A DNA stretch of 64,000 bases from G963662655 sp963665015 (GCA_963665015.2 CAXXSY010000004.1:434001-498000), one strand, 5' to 3'. Positions 6,975-16,224 are shown, numbered from the stretch's first letter. Numbers and translations: made by a program. Notes: generated by a model not told the origin, from the sequence alone.

Positions 6975-7910
6975 CTATTTCTCGGGCACTTTCTTCGTCG
7001 GATTTAGCGCGATGATGTAGTTGATCAAGGCTGATGCCGTGACGATGATGAATTTGGCTTCGTTGAATGTTACAATATGCTCGGACTCGTTGTTGCTATG
7101 TCGAACATCACCTTCATTACTTGCATAACCGTAAAGCTTACTCATCGCATCTTTTAATGGCTGCGGAAGTGATATTAATTGGGGTGTTTTCATGCATATC
7201 TTTTTTGATGTTATCAATTCCCCCAATGTTCCAGATTGGTTTTCGGTGTAATATTGAGCTAGTGATTCCATCGCTGAAATTGCTTCTTTCACAGCATTCG
7301 GATAATCCGGTTTTTCGCGATCAGAGAATAGAGAGACAGCGTGATTGAAGCGGTTCCTGACAGACTCAATTTCGCATTTCTGGGTTTGTTTCACTTCTTT
7401 GAGTTCTGTTTCGGATGTAATGGGAAAAAATACCATATCATCACTAATTCGATATCCACTATTTTCCGTTTCCAGGATTTCATTAATCTTTTCGCGGAAA
7501 TAGCTTTGAATATACCAAGGATCAGATATTCCTCCCGGTGGGTTGTCTGATGGTTGTCTTTTTATGTAATAGGTTCTATAGAAGTTTTCCTTGAGAAGGG
7601 GGATTAAAGTCTCTATGATAGTGTAAACTTCAAACCACTTGCTATTGGTGAAGCTGCTGCGAAATATGTTGATGTCTATGTGCTTGGAATCCCTTTTTAG
7701 TAAATAGCAACTTCCGTAATTTCTTTTAAGTTTATCAATGATCTCCATTTCGATAGGCTCAAGGTATGCGGTATCTAATCTTTGCATAGGCCTTATTATA
7801 TATGTCTCGCAAAAATTCATCAACCTATTTCGCAATGTTTGGTTCATTTCTTTTACTTGCAGTAGATCGGGAGGTTTTACTTCTCCCACCCGTTCAGAAA
7901 ACGTTTTCAT
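6975..7910 (-). CDS. AbiJ-like abortive infection protein
   Basis: The protein is 311 residues. The N-terminus (FSERVGEVKPPDLLQVKEMN, then LRNRLMN) matches the AbiJ N-terminal domain type 4. The C-terminal 110 residues (AVKEAISAMESLAQYY, LYGYASNEGDVRHSN, AKFIIVTASALINYII) match the HEPN-like half with its R-H motif at about 270-271. AbiJ proteins abort phage infection, probably through RNA cleavage. The start at 7910 has GGGAG upstream and a TATAAT -10 box at 7930-7935 on the minus strand. The gene is more AT-rich than its neighbours, lies alone between unrelated genes and dispersed repeats, and so looks horizontally acquired. Defence activity is inferred. Confidence 0.7.
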   Translation of the reverse strand: MKTFSERVGEVKPPDLLQVKEMNQTLRNRLMNFCETYIIRPMQRLDTAYLEPIEMEIIDKLKRNYGSCYLLKRDSKHIDINIFRSSFTNSKWFEVYTIIETLIPLLKENFYRTYYIKRQPSDNPPGGISDPWYIQSYFREKINEILETENSGYRISDDMVFFPITSETELKEVKQTQKCEIESVRNRFNHAVSLFSDREKPDYPNAVKEAISAMESLAQYYTENQSGTLGELITSKKICMKTPQLISLPQPLKDAMSKLYGYASNEGDVRHSNNESEHIVTFNEAKFIIVTASALINYIIALNPTKKVPEK

Positions 7911-7935
7911 AGCTACTCCCAATATCAATATTATA

Positions 7936-8285
7936 ACGCAATTTTATTGATTTGATGTAATATTGTCAATTTGATTCGTTCACATACATCAGCTTGCCCT
8001 TCGATACGCTCGTTCCTCGCTACAAGGATGACAAACTGCTGTGCAGCCAGGGTGGCTGCGTTCCAGTAGGCGCCGACCTCCGGGCGGCGTATTCTCTATC
8101 GTGCTGATCTTGCTAATCGTGGTCAGGCGAGGGAAATGGAGAAGGAGATGCGGACGGGGACGTCCGCGTTCCGGAAGAGATGCAGATTCAGGTTATCACT
8201 TCGTGAAACCTACAGGTGGCTGCGTACCAGTAGGCGCCGACCTCCGGGCGGCGTTTTCTCCATCCTGCTAATCGTAGTCGGACAA
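7936..8285. repeat. Gene-free stretch with two GGCGCCGACCTCCGGGC repeats
   Basis: No convincing gene lies here. Two copies of GTAGGCGCCGACCTCCGGGC (about 8050-8094 and 8214-8260) flank a GGACGTCC hairpin (8147-8183, GCGGACggggacGTCCGC). A related copy on the other strand lies at 37399-37455. The open frames through this stretch are low-complexity and Arg/Gly-rich and overlap repeats, so I do not call them genes. Confidence 0.6.
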
Positions 8286-8335
8286 ATCCCAACATTCAGA
8301 AGATTCACTGGCGTGAAACATTCGGAAGTTGGGAT
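8286..8335. repeat. CTTCCGAATGT dispersed repeat, copy 2
   Basis: This is ATCCCAACATTCAGAAG, then a perfect inner hairpin TTCAC-tggc-GTGAA, then CATTCGGAAGTTGGGAT. Its last base touches the stop codon of the serine hydrolase gene, so it would be transcribed at the 3' end and may terminate that message. Confidence 0.7.
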
Positions 8336-9495
8336 CAGAACACAATCCAGTCCTGCATCGAGCGGGAGCGGGGATAGTCGCCGAAGTTCAGCTCTTTGCC
8401 GACCTCATAGACAACGTTGAAGGTGTGGTCGCCATTGGTACGGTTGGAATTGGCGATGACGGTGATGACTGTGCCGGTGGGCGTGTGGTACCACATTTCG
8501 GCGCTATAGCCGGGCGTACCGCCGTTGTGACCGATGAGGTCCATGTCGGTGTGGTTGCCGCAACCGTAGCCGTACGCGAAGTCGTAGCCATCGCCGATCG
8601 AGACCCAGCTCTGCATCAACTGCATGGAGTCGTCCGAGAGGATTTGACCGTCGAACAATTTTCGCGCGAACCGCCCCAAGTCCTTCGCGGTTCCGATCAG
8701 GCATCCGGCACTCCAGAACGGGGTCGGATTCCAGGTAGCCACGTCATCGAGCGTGCCGTCGCCATCCAGGTCGAGGTAGCCGCGCGCGAACGGCTCCGGT
8801 TCTTCGTCGATGGTGATGTCGCTCAGCCCGAGCGGATCGAGGATGCGCGTTCGCAGGAGGTTCGCGTAGGTGTCGCCGGTGACCTCCTCGACGATCAGAC
8901 CGAGCAGGATGTAGTTGGTGTTGGAGTAGTGCCAGTAGGTTCCGGGCTCCATTTCGTCGGGGTTGGTGATCTCGATGGCGTAGTCGATCAGCTCTTCGGG
9001 TGTGAAAACGCGTTCCGGGTCGTCGAGGATCTCGTTGAGGATGGCGTCGCCGTCGTTGGCGTAGTCGAGGATGCCACTGGTCATGTTGAGCAGGTTTTCG
9101 AGGGTGATGAGGCTGTCGTGCGGTACGGTGATATCGGATAAAAACTCGTCCAGCGTCCGGTCGAACGCGAGCAGCCCGTCCTCGTGCAGCAGCAGACAGA
9201 GCGTCGCGGTGAAGGTCTTGGTGGTGCTGCCCAGTCGAAGCCGGTGCTCGGGCTCCAAGTCCAGACCGGTTTCCAGATCGGCCTTACCGACGGCGAGGTT
9301 CCACTGACCGTGCTCGGGCGAATCGACATACAGCGTGAATCCGGGATGCGCGTCCGTCACGGCGTCGTTGAGGATGCTGGGGATCATGTCGCCGGGCTGG
9401 ACGGGACTGTCGTCATAATCATCGTCCGACGAGGCGCAGCTCGCGATGAATAGCGAAAGCAGAAGGGCGAGAACGATCGATACTCGGTATTTCAT
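8335..9495 (-). CDS. Serine hydrolase lipoprotein (class C beta-lactamase fold)
   Basis: The protein is 386 residues with a lipoprotein signal (LFIASC, Cys20) and a beta-lactamase/DD-peptidase fold. The nucleophile motif is S-T-T-K (Ser90, Lys93), the second motif YSN (in GTYWHYSNTNY, about 185), and the third element HNGG (in LIGHNGGTPGYS). Such proteins hydrolyse D-alanyl peptides or esters in the periplasm; the substrate cannot be told from sequence. The Met at 9495 is preceded by GGAGG. Length and motif spacing fit the family. A methyltransferase gene lies upstream on the same strand 64 bp away. Confidence 0.9.
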   Translation of the reverse strand: MKYRVSIVLALLLSLFIASCASSDDDYDDSPVQPGDMIPSILNDAVTDAHPGFTLYVDSPEHGQWNLAVGKADLETGLDLEPEHRLRLGSTTKTFTATLCLLLHEDGLLAFDRTLDEFLSDITVPHDSLITLENLLNMTSGILDYANDGDAILNEILDDPERVFTPEELIDYAIEITNPDEMEPGTYWHYSNTNYILLGLIVEEVTGDTYANLLRTRILDPLGLSDITIDEEPEPFARGYLDLDGDGTLDDVATWNPTPFWSAGCLIGTAKDLGRFARKLFDGQILSDDSMQLMQSWVSIGDGYDFAYGYGCGNHTDMDLIGHNGGTPGYSAEMWYHTPTGTVITVIANSNRTNGDHTFNVVYEVGKELNFGDYPRSRSMQDWIVF

Positions 9496-9559
9496 TGAAA
9501 ACCTCCGGAACTCGTTTTCAATAATTTAATCGTCAACGCATCGATCGTCAAGTCTCCCG

Positions 9560-10141
9560 TTATCCGACCGGTCTTCGCAGCACCACGGCATAGCTCAGCT
9601 TCACCTCGGGCGTCTCCACGATTTCGAAGCCGGCTTTTCGCGCCTCATTCAGCGTGTTTGTGAATTCCTTCTTGTCGATGTGCTTCCTCGGCTCGGCGAT
9701 GAAGAGGTGTCCGCCCGGCCTGAGTGCATTATGTAGCATCGCGAGTGTCTTCTTGAAATCGGGCGTCTCGTGCAGCATCCAGAACGCCAGCGCGAAATCG
9801 ACCGCTTCCGGATTGCCGATGTTGTACGGGTTGCACAGTACCGGTGCGATGCGATCGTCCAGTCCCCTGTTCTGTGCGCGCTTCATCAGGCGATCCAGCA
9901 TGCTCTGCTGCATGTCGATCGAAAAGACTTTTCCGTCCTTTCCGACCATCTTCGCCATGTTCAAGCTCATGAATCCCAGTCCGCAGCCCAGATCGAGCGC
10001 CTTCATGCCATCTTTCAGGTAGTCGCCGTAAAGGTTCTCCGGCTGATGAAAGAATCCGCGTAACGGGTTGTCGAACAAATACGCCATCCATACCGGACAT
10101 ACGCGGTGCTTGTCGTCTTTCAGTGTCATGGTGTTTTCCAT
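9560..10141 (-). CDS. Class I SAM-dependent methyltransferase
   Basis: The protein is 193 residues. Motif I is ALDLGCGLGFMSLNMA (about 48-63), followed by an acidic motif II (GKVFSIDMQQSMLDRL) and a motif VI region LRPGGHLFIAEP. The substrate is unknown; the shape resembles UbiE/COQ5-like and small-molecule methyltransferases. The start at 10141 follows AAGGAGCCAAAA. The gene is 48 bp downstream of a TetR-family regulator on the same strand, and the pair probably forms a small regulated unit. Confidence 0.85.
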   Translation of the reverse strand: MENTMTLKDDKHRVCPVWMAYLFDNPLRGFFHQPENLYGDYLKDGMKALDLGCGLGFMSLNMAKMVGKDGKVFSIDMQQSMLDRLMKRAQNRGLDDRIAPVLCNPYNIGNPEAVDFALAFWMLHETPDFKKTLAMLHNALRPGGHLFIAEPRKHIDKKEFTNTLNEARKAGFEIVETPEVKLSYAVVLRRPVG

Positions 10142-10189
10142 TTTTGGCTCCTTATTTATGAACAATGTTCTTTTTTGTTCTCAAAAAAA

Positions 10190-10807
10190 TTAGTTGTGGA
10201 TATCGATGCCGAACATCCCGGACCAGCCGTTCAGGACGAATTTCATGATCTGTCTTCCGTTTTCGATAATCTGCTCGAGCGGATGGTGGTATCGCACCGA
10301 GTCCATGATGAAATGCACCCAGATCGATCCGATGTAGTGCATCAGGCATTCTGATGGCATCTCGATTTCGATGCCGTGCCGTTCCGATATCCCATCCACC
10401 GAGAGCTGCATCACACGGGCAAACCAGTCGGTGACTTCCTCCGGCAGGTCTGAAAGCGACGAGCCCTCCGACCGGAACAGGAGCAGCTCGAACATCTCGC
10501 GGTTATCGTACACGTATCGAACCGGAACATCCATCATGTTTATGTGGTGCTCCATGCTGTTGTGCTCCTTCTGGGTCTCCATCTGTTCGATGTACTGCTG
10601 ACCCAGCCGCAGATTTTCCAGGATTTCCGAAAAGACTTCGCGGAAGAGGTTGTCCTTGTCCGGGAAGTAGTTGTAGATATTGCTGAGCGTTACGTCCGCA
10701 CCGGACGAGATCGCGCGCATGGACGCCTTGCGGAATCCCTTCATCAGGAACTCCTTCCGTGCGCTCTCGACAATCGCGATTCGTATATGCTCTTTTTGTA
10801 TCTGCAT
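10190..10807 (-). CDS. TetR/AcrR-family transcriptional regulator
   Basis: The protein is 205 residues. The N-terminal helix-turn-helix spans about 8-58 (RIAIVESARKEFLMKGFRKA, then SNIYNYFPDKDNLF, the recognition-helix signature). The C-terminal helical ligand domain matches no well-known subfamily. The start follows AAGGAGATGCC. It precedes the methyltransferase, its likely target, and two GAACGGTGATC direct repeats lie upstream as possible operators. Members usually repress their own operon until a small ligand binds. Confidence 0.92.
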   Translation of the reverse strand: MQIQKEHIRIAIVESARKEFLMKGFRKASMRAISSGADVTLSNIYNYFPDKDNLFREVFSEILENLRLGQQYIEQMETQKEHNSMEHHINMMDVPVRYVYDNREMFELLLFRSEGSSLSDLPEEVTDWFARVMQLSVDGISERHGIEIEMPSECLMHYIGSIWVHFIMDSVRYHHPLEQIIENGRQIMKFVLNGWSGMFGIDIHN

Positions 10808-10822
10808 GGCATCTCCTTATCA

Positions 10823-10880
10823 GAACGGTGATCACTTTTGTCCAGCCCTCGAAACCTGTCAAGAAAAAAGAACGGTGATC
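10823..10880. promoter_or_regulatory. Paired GAACGGTGATC sites upstream of the TetR gene
   Basis: The 11-bp sequence GAACGGTGATC occurs at 10823-10833 and 10870-10880, 47 bp apart, just before the TetR-family gene. Each includes TGATCA- or GATC-centred symmetry. They are candidate operators, inferred from repetition and position only. Confidence 0.4.
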
Positions 10881-10890
10881 GTGGATAGAT

Positions 10891-10923
10891 ATCTCCCGGA
10901 ACGCGGACGTCCCCGTCCGCATT
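10891..10923. repeat. GGACGTCC dispersed hairpin repeat
   Basis: GCGGAC-gtcccc-GTCCGC within CCCGGAACGCGG..GCATT. It is the same hairpin as at 8147, 25996, 27617 and 37550. The following 10924-11215 contains no gene that I can see and should hold the promoter of the next operon. Confidence 0.65.
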
Positions 10924-11215
10924 GGTTCGTAATCGTACGCTTTTCATGGTCTCGGGTCGTGGATCGCGGCGTTACCGCGGGAAGTGTCGATTGGTTCGCA
11001 TATTGCATGTGCGAAGTCGAGGGCTGTCATTTATTTGTGTTCAATATAGGAAATCATGAAAATCATTTGACAAGCAGGCTGGATGCCGGAAAAAATGAAG
11101 TCTTGATATCCTGAATAAAATAAATCAGTTAGATGGAGGTTTTTACTTGATATTTCCCGCCACTCTTAACGGTAACAATACACATAGCATAGATAACAAA
11201 CAAGGAGAATGAGTG

Positions 11216-14200
11216 ATGATTGTACGACGGTTCTTATCCGGCTTGTTTCTATCAGCACTCCTGATTCTGCTCTGCATTCCACTTTCGGCACAGGATACTA
11301 CGGTACAGAATCTTGTGGTCGAAGACGTGCCCGACGATGACGGTACGGGATTGCAGATCAGTTGGGAGCCGCTTCCCAAAGAAGCGCGAATCATTGAATA
11401 CAGGGTATATCGCGGTATAAGCAGCGACTCGCTGTTCTATATCGGACGTATTCCTGTCAATCCCAAGACGGGTGTGGCTTCGGATCGTATGTATTACTAC
11501 GACAAGAGCTACAACTACTTCCTAGATGTCCGGGCTTCGGGAAAGCTGAAGAAAGAGAAGCAGCAGCCTGAAGGCAGCCCGCTCTATCAGGAACTGCCCA
11601 AGGATTTATCGGTCACGGGTCCCATGCTGGAGCACTACCGCATCCTGGGCGTGATCCCCAAGAAGGAATTTTACTACCACACGACCAAGGTCGAGCAGGA
11701 AATTCCGCAGGAGGAAGATGACGAATCCGCCGACGCTGACGACGAAGGCGAAGACGAGGACGAAGGTCCCGACATGGAGACCTACGCCGGCTTGAAGATT
11801 CGGCAGCTCACCATGTACAAGAAGCTGATCCCGGATCACGAGTACTACTACACGGTTCTGGCCGTGAACAAGACCGGCAAGTTCCTTCCGCACTGCGAAC
11901 CGGGGAGTGGTATCCCGCGAAACAACGCGCCGGAAAAGACCAAGGAATTTTATTCGGTGTATGTCAGCGATATCAACCGCTTGCAGTTCGAGTGGTCGCT
12001 TCCGCTGAACAACGACGACATCCGTACGCACAACGTATATATGATGCACAAGAACGATCTGCCCATGTTCGAACAGTACGTGAAGCAGATCAAGCAGCAA
12101 GAGTCGGACCTGCTGGCGAGCAAGATCGACACCAGCTTCGTGATTCCGCCCATCGAGAATCCGGTGGAGAATCCCGCGCAATTGATCTTCTCGCGCTCGA
12201 CCGCCTACCCTTACACCTCCGTCAAGACCTGCCTCGTCGATATCGAGACGAATGACGACGGCACCATGCATATCTTCGACGAGGACAACCGTATCGACGT
12301 TCCGTTCAACCCCGCGATGATCGACGACTATATGTTCGTCTTCTCGCTGCGGGAATACCCCGACGACAACTACCCGGGCTACGAGACCTTCTCCGATCCG
12401 ATCGATACGAAGGTCATCACGGACGCCGGTCTGCCGTACCTTCCCGCAATTACCGTGGAAGACCGGGAGAACGACAAGGGCGATTACAACACGGTTTACT
12501 GGGGACTGCCCATCGTGAACCTCACCAAGGCCGTTATCCTGACGGAAGAACGAGAAGAAGACGAAGACGGAAATCTGATCCGTTCCGATATTCAGGAATT
12601 GCTGGTCAACTACGAAATGCAGACCAACAAGCATTTCAAGATATACAATATTTATTTCGACGTTCGTGACAAAGACGGCAATCTGATCGAAGAGGTGAAC
12701 GAGTTCTATCAGGACAACAAGTTCAAGTTCTCCACATCGAACGGCTACAACCTGAAAAACGGTGTGACCATCTCGATGCGGTTCAAGACCAATCACGACG
12801 AAGAGCTTGGCGAGGACTACACTCTCAGCCAGAATCTCTACTTCAACGACACCTCCCGCTCCATGGAGCCCGAAAAGTTGATGCACGGCGACGAGATCGT
12901 GGATGACTACTATTACATGATCATCAAGCAGCCGGACAATTCGGCGAACTTCCGCGAAGCCAAGAAGCTCTCCGGCTTCATGCGCCAGCTCGAAGATACC
13001 GTCAACTACGAACGCAGCATCTTCAAGGGCGTATCCAAGTACGATATCGAGAAGAACATGGTTCTGGTCAGTCCTCCCATGTCGGTTCGTTACGACTTCG
13101 AAAACGATGCCTCGATCAGCATTCCGATCTATGGCTCCGTATTCGAAGAAAATATGGAAGACTACCAGGAAACCGTGGACGAATACACCGCGAAGCGCGA
13201 CACGGCTGCGACCCAGGAAGAGAAAGATCATTTCCAGATGTACATCGATCACTACTCGGCGCAGTTAAAGAACGAAGACCTCATGAAGGCGCGGGAATTC
13301 AAGAGCGACAAGAATCGTAACAAGTTCATCGCCGGTGTCCGCGAGCGCGCCGCCCGTAATTTCTGCTACAAGATGATCAAATCGGACGGTCAGGCAGCAT
13401 TCCGCATGTCGGAAGTCTATCAGGACGCGAACGGCAACGAGCGATTCTTTCCGGTCTCGAACTGGTTTGACACCACCAAGTGGGCGATGCTGATCGCTTC
13501 GATCATCTTCGGCGGAATGGTGTTCATCATGATTCGCAGAGCCCGCAAGGGTCACGACTTCTACCTGAGACCGATCGCCGGTATCGAAGAGATCGACAAC
13601 GCCATCGGCCGCGCGACCGAGATGGGACGCCCCATCCTGTTCGTGCCGAGTATGTCCGGTCTCAACGATGTGGCGACGCTGGCCGCGCTGGCGATCCTGG
13701 GCAAGGTGGCGAAGAAGGCCGCCGAGTACGACACCCGGATAATCGTCCCCTGCCGCGACTACATCGTCATGCCGATCGCGCAGGAAATCGTGAAAGAAGC
13801 GCACTTCGAGGCAGGTCGCCCCGACACCTACGATAAAGGTAGCGTGTTCTTCCTGACCACCTCGCAGTTCGCGTATGTCGCCGGTGTGAACGGTATCATG
13901 ATCCGTGAGAGGACCGCGACCAACTTCTACCTCGGTATGTTCTATGCGGAATCGCTGATCATGACCGAGACCGGAAGCACCACCGGCGCGATCCAGATAT
14001 CCGGAACGGACGCGGTTACGCAGATTCCGTTCTTCATTACCACTTGTGACTACACCCTTATCGGTGAAGAATTATATGCGGCTGCTGCGTATCTCGCACG
14101 CGAGCCCCTGTTGCTGGGAACCCTGAAGGCTCAGGACTACGCCAAGTTCATCATTCTGGCGCTGGTCGTGATCGGTACGGCACTCTCGTCGTCCCATGTG

Positions 14201-14233
14201 ACCTTCTTCATCAGAGCGTTCCCGGAAAAATAG
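11216..14233 (+). CDS. Large DUF6754-type membrane protein, first copy
   Basis: About 1005 residues: signal peptide (LSGLFLSALLILLCIPLSAQ); an Fn3-like region (about 28-100, with GLQISWEPLPKEARIIEYRV); an acidic insert of E/D residues (about 163-190); a long beta-rich extracytoplasmic part; a membrane span (WAMLIASIIFGGMVFIMI, about 757-778); a conserved domain of about 200 residues (AIGRATEMGRPILFVPSM, GLNDVATLAALAILG, SGTDAVTQIPFFITTCDYTL); and a final span (FIILALVVIGTALSS). The conserved domain corresponds to the uncharacterised DUF6754 family as I recall it. ATG 11216 has AAGGAG eight bases upstream; a GTG at 11213 is an alternative. The gene leads a five-gene cluster that ends in a diverged copy of itself. 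Function unknown. Confidence 0.8.
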   Translation: MIVRRFLSGLFLSALLILLCIPLSAQDTTVQNLVVEDVPDDDGTGLQISWEPLPKEARIIEYRVYRGISSDSLFYIGRIPVNPKTGVASDRMYYYDKSYNYFLDVRASGKLKKEKQQPEGSPLYQELPKDLSVTGPMLEHYRILGVIPKKEFYYHTTKVEQEIPQEEDDESADADDEGEDEDEGPDMETYAGLKIRQLTMYKKLIPDHEYYYTVLAVNKTGKFLPHCEPGSGIPRNNAPEKTKEFYSVYVSDINRLQFEWSLPLNNDDIRTHNVYMMHKNDLPMFEQYVKQIKQQESDLLASKIDTSFVIPPIENPVENPAQLIFSRSTAYPYTSVKTCLVDIETNDDGTMHIFDEDNRIDVPFNPAMIDDYMFVFSLREYPDDNYPGYETFSDPIDTKVITDAGLPYLPAITVEDRENDKGDYNTVYWGLPIVNLTKAVILTEEREEDEDGNLIRSDIQELLVNYEMQTNKHFKIYNIYFDVRDKDGNLIEEVNEFYQDNKFKFSTSNGYNLKNGVTISMRFKTNHDEELGEDYTLSQNLYFNDTSRSMEPEKLMHGDEIVDDYYYMIIKQPDNSANFREAKKLSGFMRQLEDTVNYERSIFKGVSKYDIEKNMVLVSPPMSVRYDFENDASISIPIYGSVFEENMEDYQETVDEYTAKRDTAATQEEKDHFQMYIDHYSAQLKNEDLMKAREFKSDKNRNKFIAGVRERAARNFCYKMIKSDGQAAFRMSEVYQDANGNERFFPVSNWFDTTKWAMLIASIIFGGMVFIMIRRARKGHDFYLRPIAGIEEIDNAIGRATEMGRPILFVPSMSGLNDVATLAALAILGKVAKKAAEYDTRIIVPCRDYIVMPIAQEIVKEAHFEAGRPDTYDKGSVFFLTTSQFAYVAGVNGIMIRERTATNFYLGMFYAESLIMTETGSTTGAIQISGTDAVTQIPFFITTCDYTLIGEELYAAAAYLAREPLLLGTLKAQDYAKFIILALVVIGTALSSSHVTFFIRAFPEK

Positions 14234-14243
14234 AGGAGGATAG

Positions 14244-14870
14244 ATGAAACGAACCATTCCATTGTTGATCGTGATCATACTGGGTTTCACCTTTGTGGCG
14301 CATGTTTTCATTCCCCACAAGATATCCCAGGATTTCTATTTCGAGTGGTACCTGGTATGGACGAAGGCGATGTCTCCGTTTGGCGTACTCCTCGGTGTGA
14401 TGAGTCTTTTCATGATTCACGGAACCAAGATCCAGAGAAAAGCGCATAACTGGCAGTACAGCGTGTTTGTGTTTGTGGGTCTGATCGGCACCGCCGCCGT
14501 TGGCTTCATCTGGGGACGACAGGACGGTACGCCGTACATGTGGATTTTCGAGAATATACAGATGCCGCTGGGGGCGACCATGTTCTCGCTGCTGGCTTTC
14601 TACATCGCGTCGGCCGCCTACAAGGCGTTCCGCGCGCGTTCTATCGAAGCAACCGTCCTTTTGATTGCCGCCATCATTGTGATGTTGGGCCGCATCCCGC
14701 TGGGTGCCGCCCTCAAAATCGGAATTCCCGAAACCACGACCTGGATTCTCAACGTTCCCAACCTTGCCGCGAAACGCGGTATCGCACTCGGTGTGGGTCT
14801 GGGAATGGTGGCGACCTCATTGAAAATTATACTTGGAATCGAACGCACCTATCTGGGTGGCGGTGATTGA
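14244..14870 (+). CDS. Six-span membrane protein of the DUF6754-type cluster
   Basis: The protein is 208 residues with six predicted membrane helices (for example LLIVIILGFTFVAHVFI, FGVLLGVMSLFMIHG, VFVFVGLIGTAAVGFIWG, TVLLIAAIIVMLGRIPLGAA, IALGVGLGMVATSLKIILGI). There are few charged residues within the spans and no recognisable catalytic motif. It begins 10 bases after the first large protein with GAGGAT as ribosome-binding site. Position and topology suggest an integral subunit of a membrane complex. No family recognised. Confidence 0.75.
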   Translation: MKRTIPLLIVIILGFTFVAHVFIPHKISQDFYFEWYLVWTKAMSPFGVLLGVMSLFMIHGTKIQRKAHNWQYSVFVFVGLIGTAAVGFIWGRQDGTPYMWIFENIQMPLGATMFSLLAFYIASAAYKAFRARSIEATVLLIAAIIVMLGRIPLGAALKIGIPETTTWILNVPNLAAKRGIALGVGLGMVATSLKIILGIERTYLGGGD

Positions 14871-14884
14871 TAAGGAGAGGAAGC

Positions 14885-16213
14885 ATGAATTTCTTTGATA
14901 AACTACAACACCTCGACAGACGATACATCTATATCGTTGTCGCGCTCGCTATCATCATCCCGTTCCTGATTCCTTTCAACCAGCGTACCTACACGACCGA
15001 GCCGGTCGAGAACATCTACCAGCTCATCGATTCGTACGCCGGTACCGTCAACGAAGAAGGCGAAAAGGAATTCCAGGAAAAGGCAATTCTCATGGTGTTC
15101 TCGCACGACGCCGGAACCATGCCCGAGCTCTTCCCGATGGAAGTCTCCGTGCTGCGTCACTGCTTCCTGCGCAAGGTGCGCGTGTTCACCCTCTGCTTCA
15201 CGCCGGTCGCTGCTCCCTTGATTGACTACGCGATCACAACCGTGAAAGAAGAATTCCCGAACATCAAGTCAGGCGAGGACTACATCAACTTCGGCTACAA
15301 ACCTGCCGCACTCTACATGCCCATCGTTCTGGGTATGGGCGACAACATCGCCAAGGCGATCGAGACCGACGCGGAAGGACGAAACATCGAGAATCTCGAT
15401 GCGATGAAGGATATCACCAACTACAACGAGATGAACTTCATCATCGAATTCTCTGCTTCGACCGCGGGTGGCACCTGGTACACGTTCGCCCGGGCACGCT
15501 TCGGCGCGAAAGTAGGAGCCGGTATCACCGCCGTTATGGCAGCCGACCAGTATCCCTACATCCAGACGGGGCAACTCGTCGGTATCTTGGGCGGACTCAA
15601 AGGCGCCGCCGAATACGAGGAACTGGTCGATGTTTTCGCCAGCCATAAACTGGAGGCCAATGGCAGGAACCTGATCAAGGACTTCGACGGCAATCTGGTG
15701 AAGGTCAAAAAGGCCCAGTTCATGGGACCTACCGACGACAAGACATTCGACGAACTCGGCATGAGCATCTACAAGAGAAAAGACGGTTTCCACATCAAAG
15801 ATGAAAACGGTCATCTGGTCAATGCCGAGGATGCCCATCGCGTTCGCGATATCGGGAATAACCTGGTGAAGGTCGGAGACACCAATCTGGTCATGAACAG
15901 CGACGGATACTACATCACCCGTCAGATGAAAGACAAGATGGAAGCCGGCGATGAGAAGAGGATCGGTCGCTTCGATCGCTACGTAGAAGTGAACGATCAG
16001 ACGATCCTCGATTCGAGACGCTTCAGTAAAGAGGTCGTCAAGGATTTGAAAGAGGCGATTAATATCACTGGCGAAAGCGTTCTGTATAAATTCAAGATGG
16101 CGCGTATCGGCATGAACGCCCAGACGGTTGCCCACCTGATGATCATCCTGTTCATCATCCTGGGTAACATCGGGTTCTTCCTGCAGAAGCGACGCGAGAA
16201 ACTCGGTAAGTAG
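14885..16213 (+). CDS. Bitopic protein with large soluble domain, DUF6754-type cluster
   Basis: The protein is 442 residues with an N-terminal span (YIYIVVALAIIIPFLIPF, about 17-34) and a C-terminal span (LMIILFIILGNIGFFL, about 415-432). The soluble domain between them contains GKVRVFTLCFTPVAAPL-like and FGAKVGAGITAVMAADQYPY/IQTGQLVGILGGLKGAAEYE segments that echo the style of the flanking DUF6754 domains. It also has an unusual acidic/basic repeat of DGxLVxxxDAxxVRDIGNN type (about 255-340). The start at 14885 has AAGGAGAGG upstream and lies 14 bases after the previous stop. No known family; probably a subunit of the same complex. Confidence 0.75.
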   Translation: MNFFDKLQHLDRRYIYIVVALAIIIPFLIPFNQRTYTTEPVENIYQLIDSYAGTVNEEGEKEFQEKAILMVFSHDAGTMPELFPMEVSVLRHCFLRKVRVFTLCFTPVAAPLIDYAITTVKEEFPNIKSGEDYINFGYKPAALYMPIVLGMGDNIAKAIETDAEGRNIENLDAMKDITNYNEMNFIIEFSASTAGGTWYTFARARFGAKVGAGITAVMAADQYPYIQTGQLVGILGGLKGAAEYEELVDVFASHKLEANGRNLIKDFDGNLVKVKKAQFMGPTDDKTFDELGMSIYKRKDGFHIKDENGHLVNAEDAHRVRDIGNNLVKVGDTNLVMNSDGYYITRQMKDKMEAGDEKRIGRFDRYVEVNDQTILDSRRFSKEVVKDLKEAINITGESVLYKFKMARIGMNAQTVAHLMIILFIILGNIGFFLQKRREKLGK

Positions 16214-16224
16214 GGGAGGAAGAC

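Noticed and set aside
8041..8420. Plus-strand frames between the AbiJ-like and serine hydrolase genes
   Set aside because: They run through GGCGCC and GGACGTCC repeats and into the antisense of the hydrolase gene.
11606..13252. 548-codon minus-strand frame inside the first DUF6754-type gene
   Set aside because: Antisense to a conserved coding region, with the low-complexity V/H/R composition typical of shadows of codon-biased genes.
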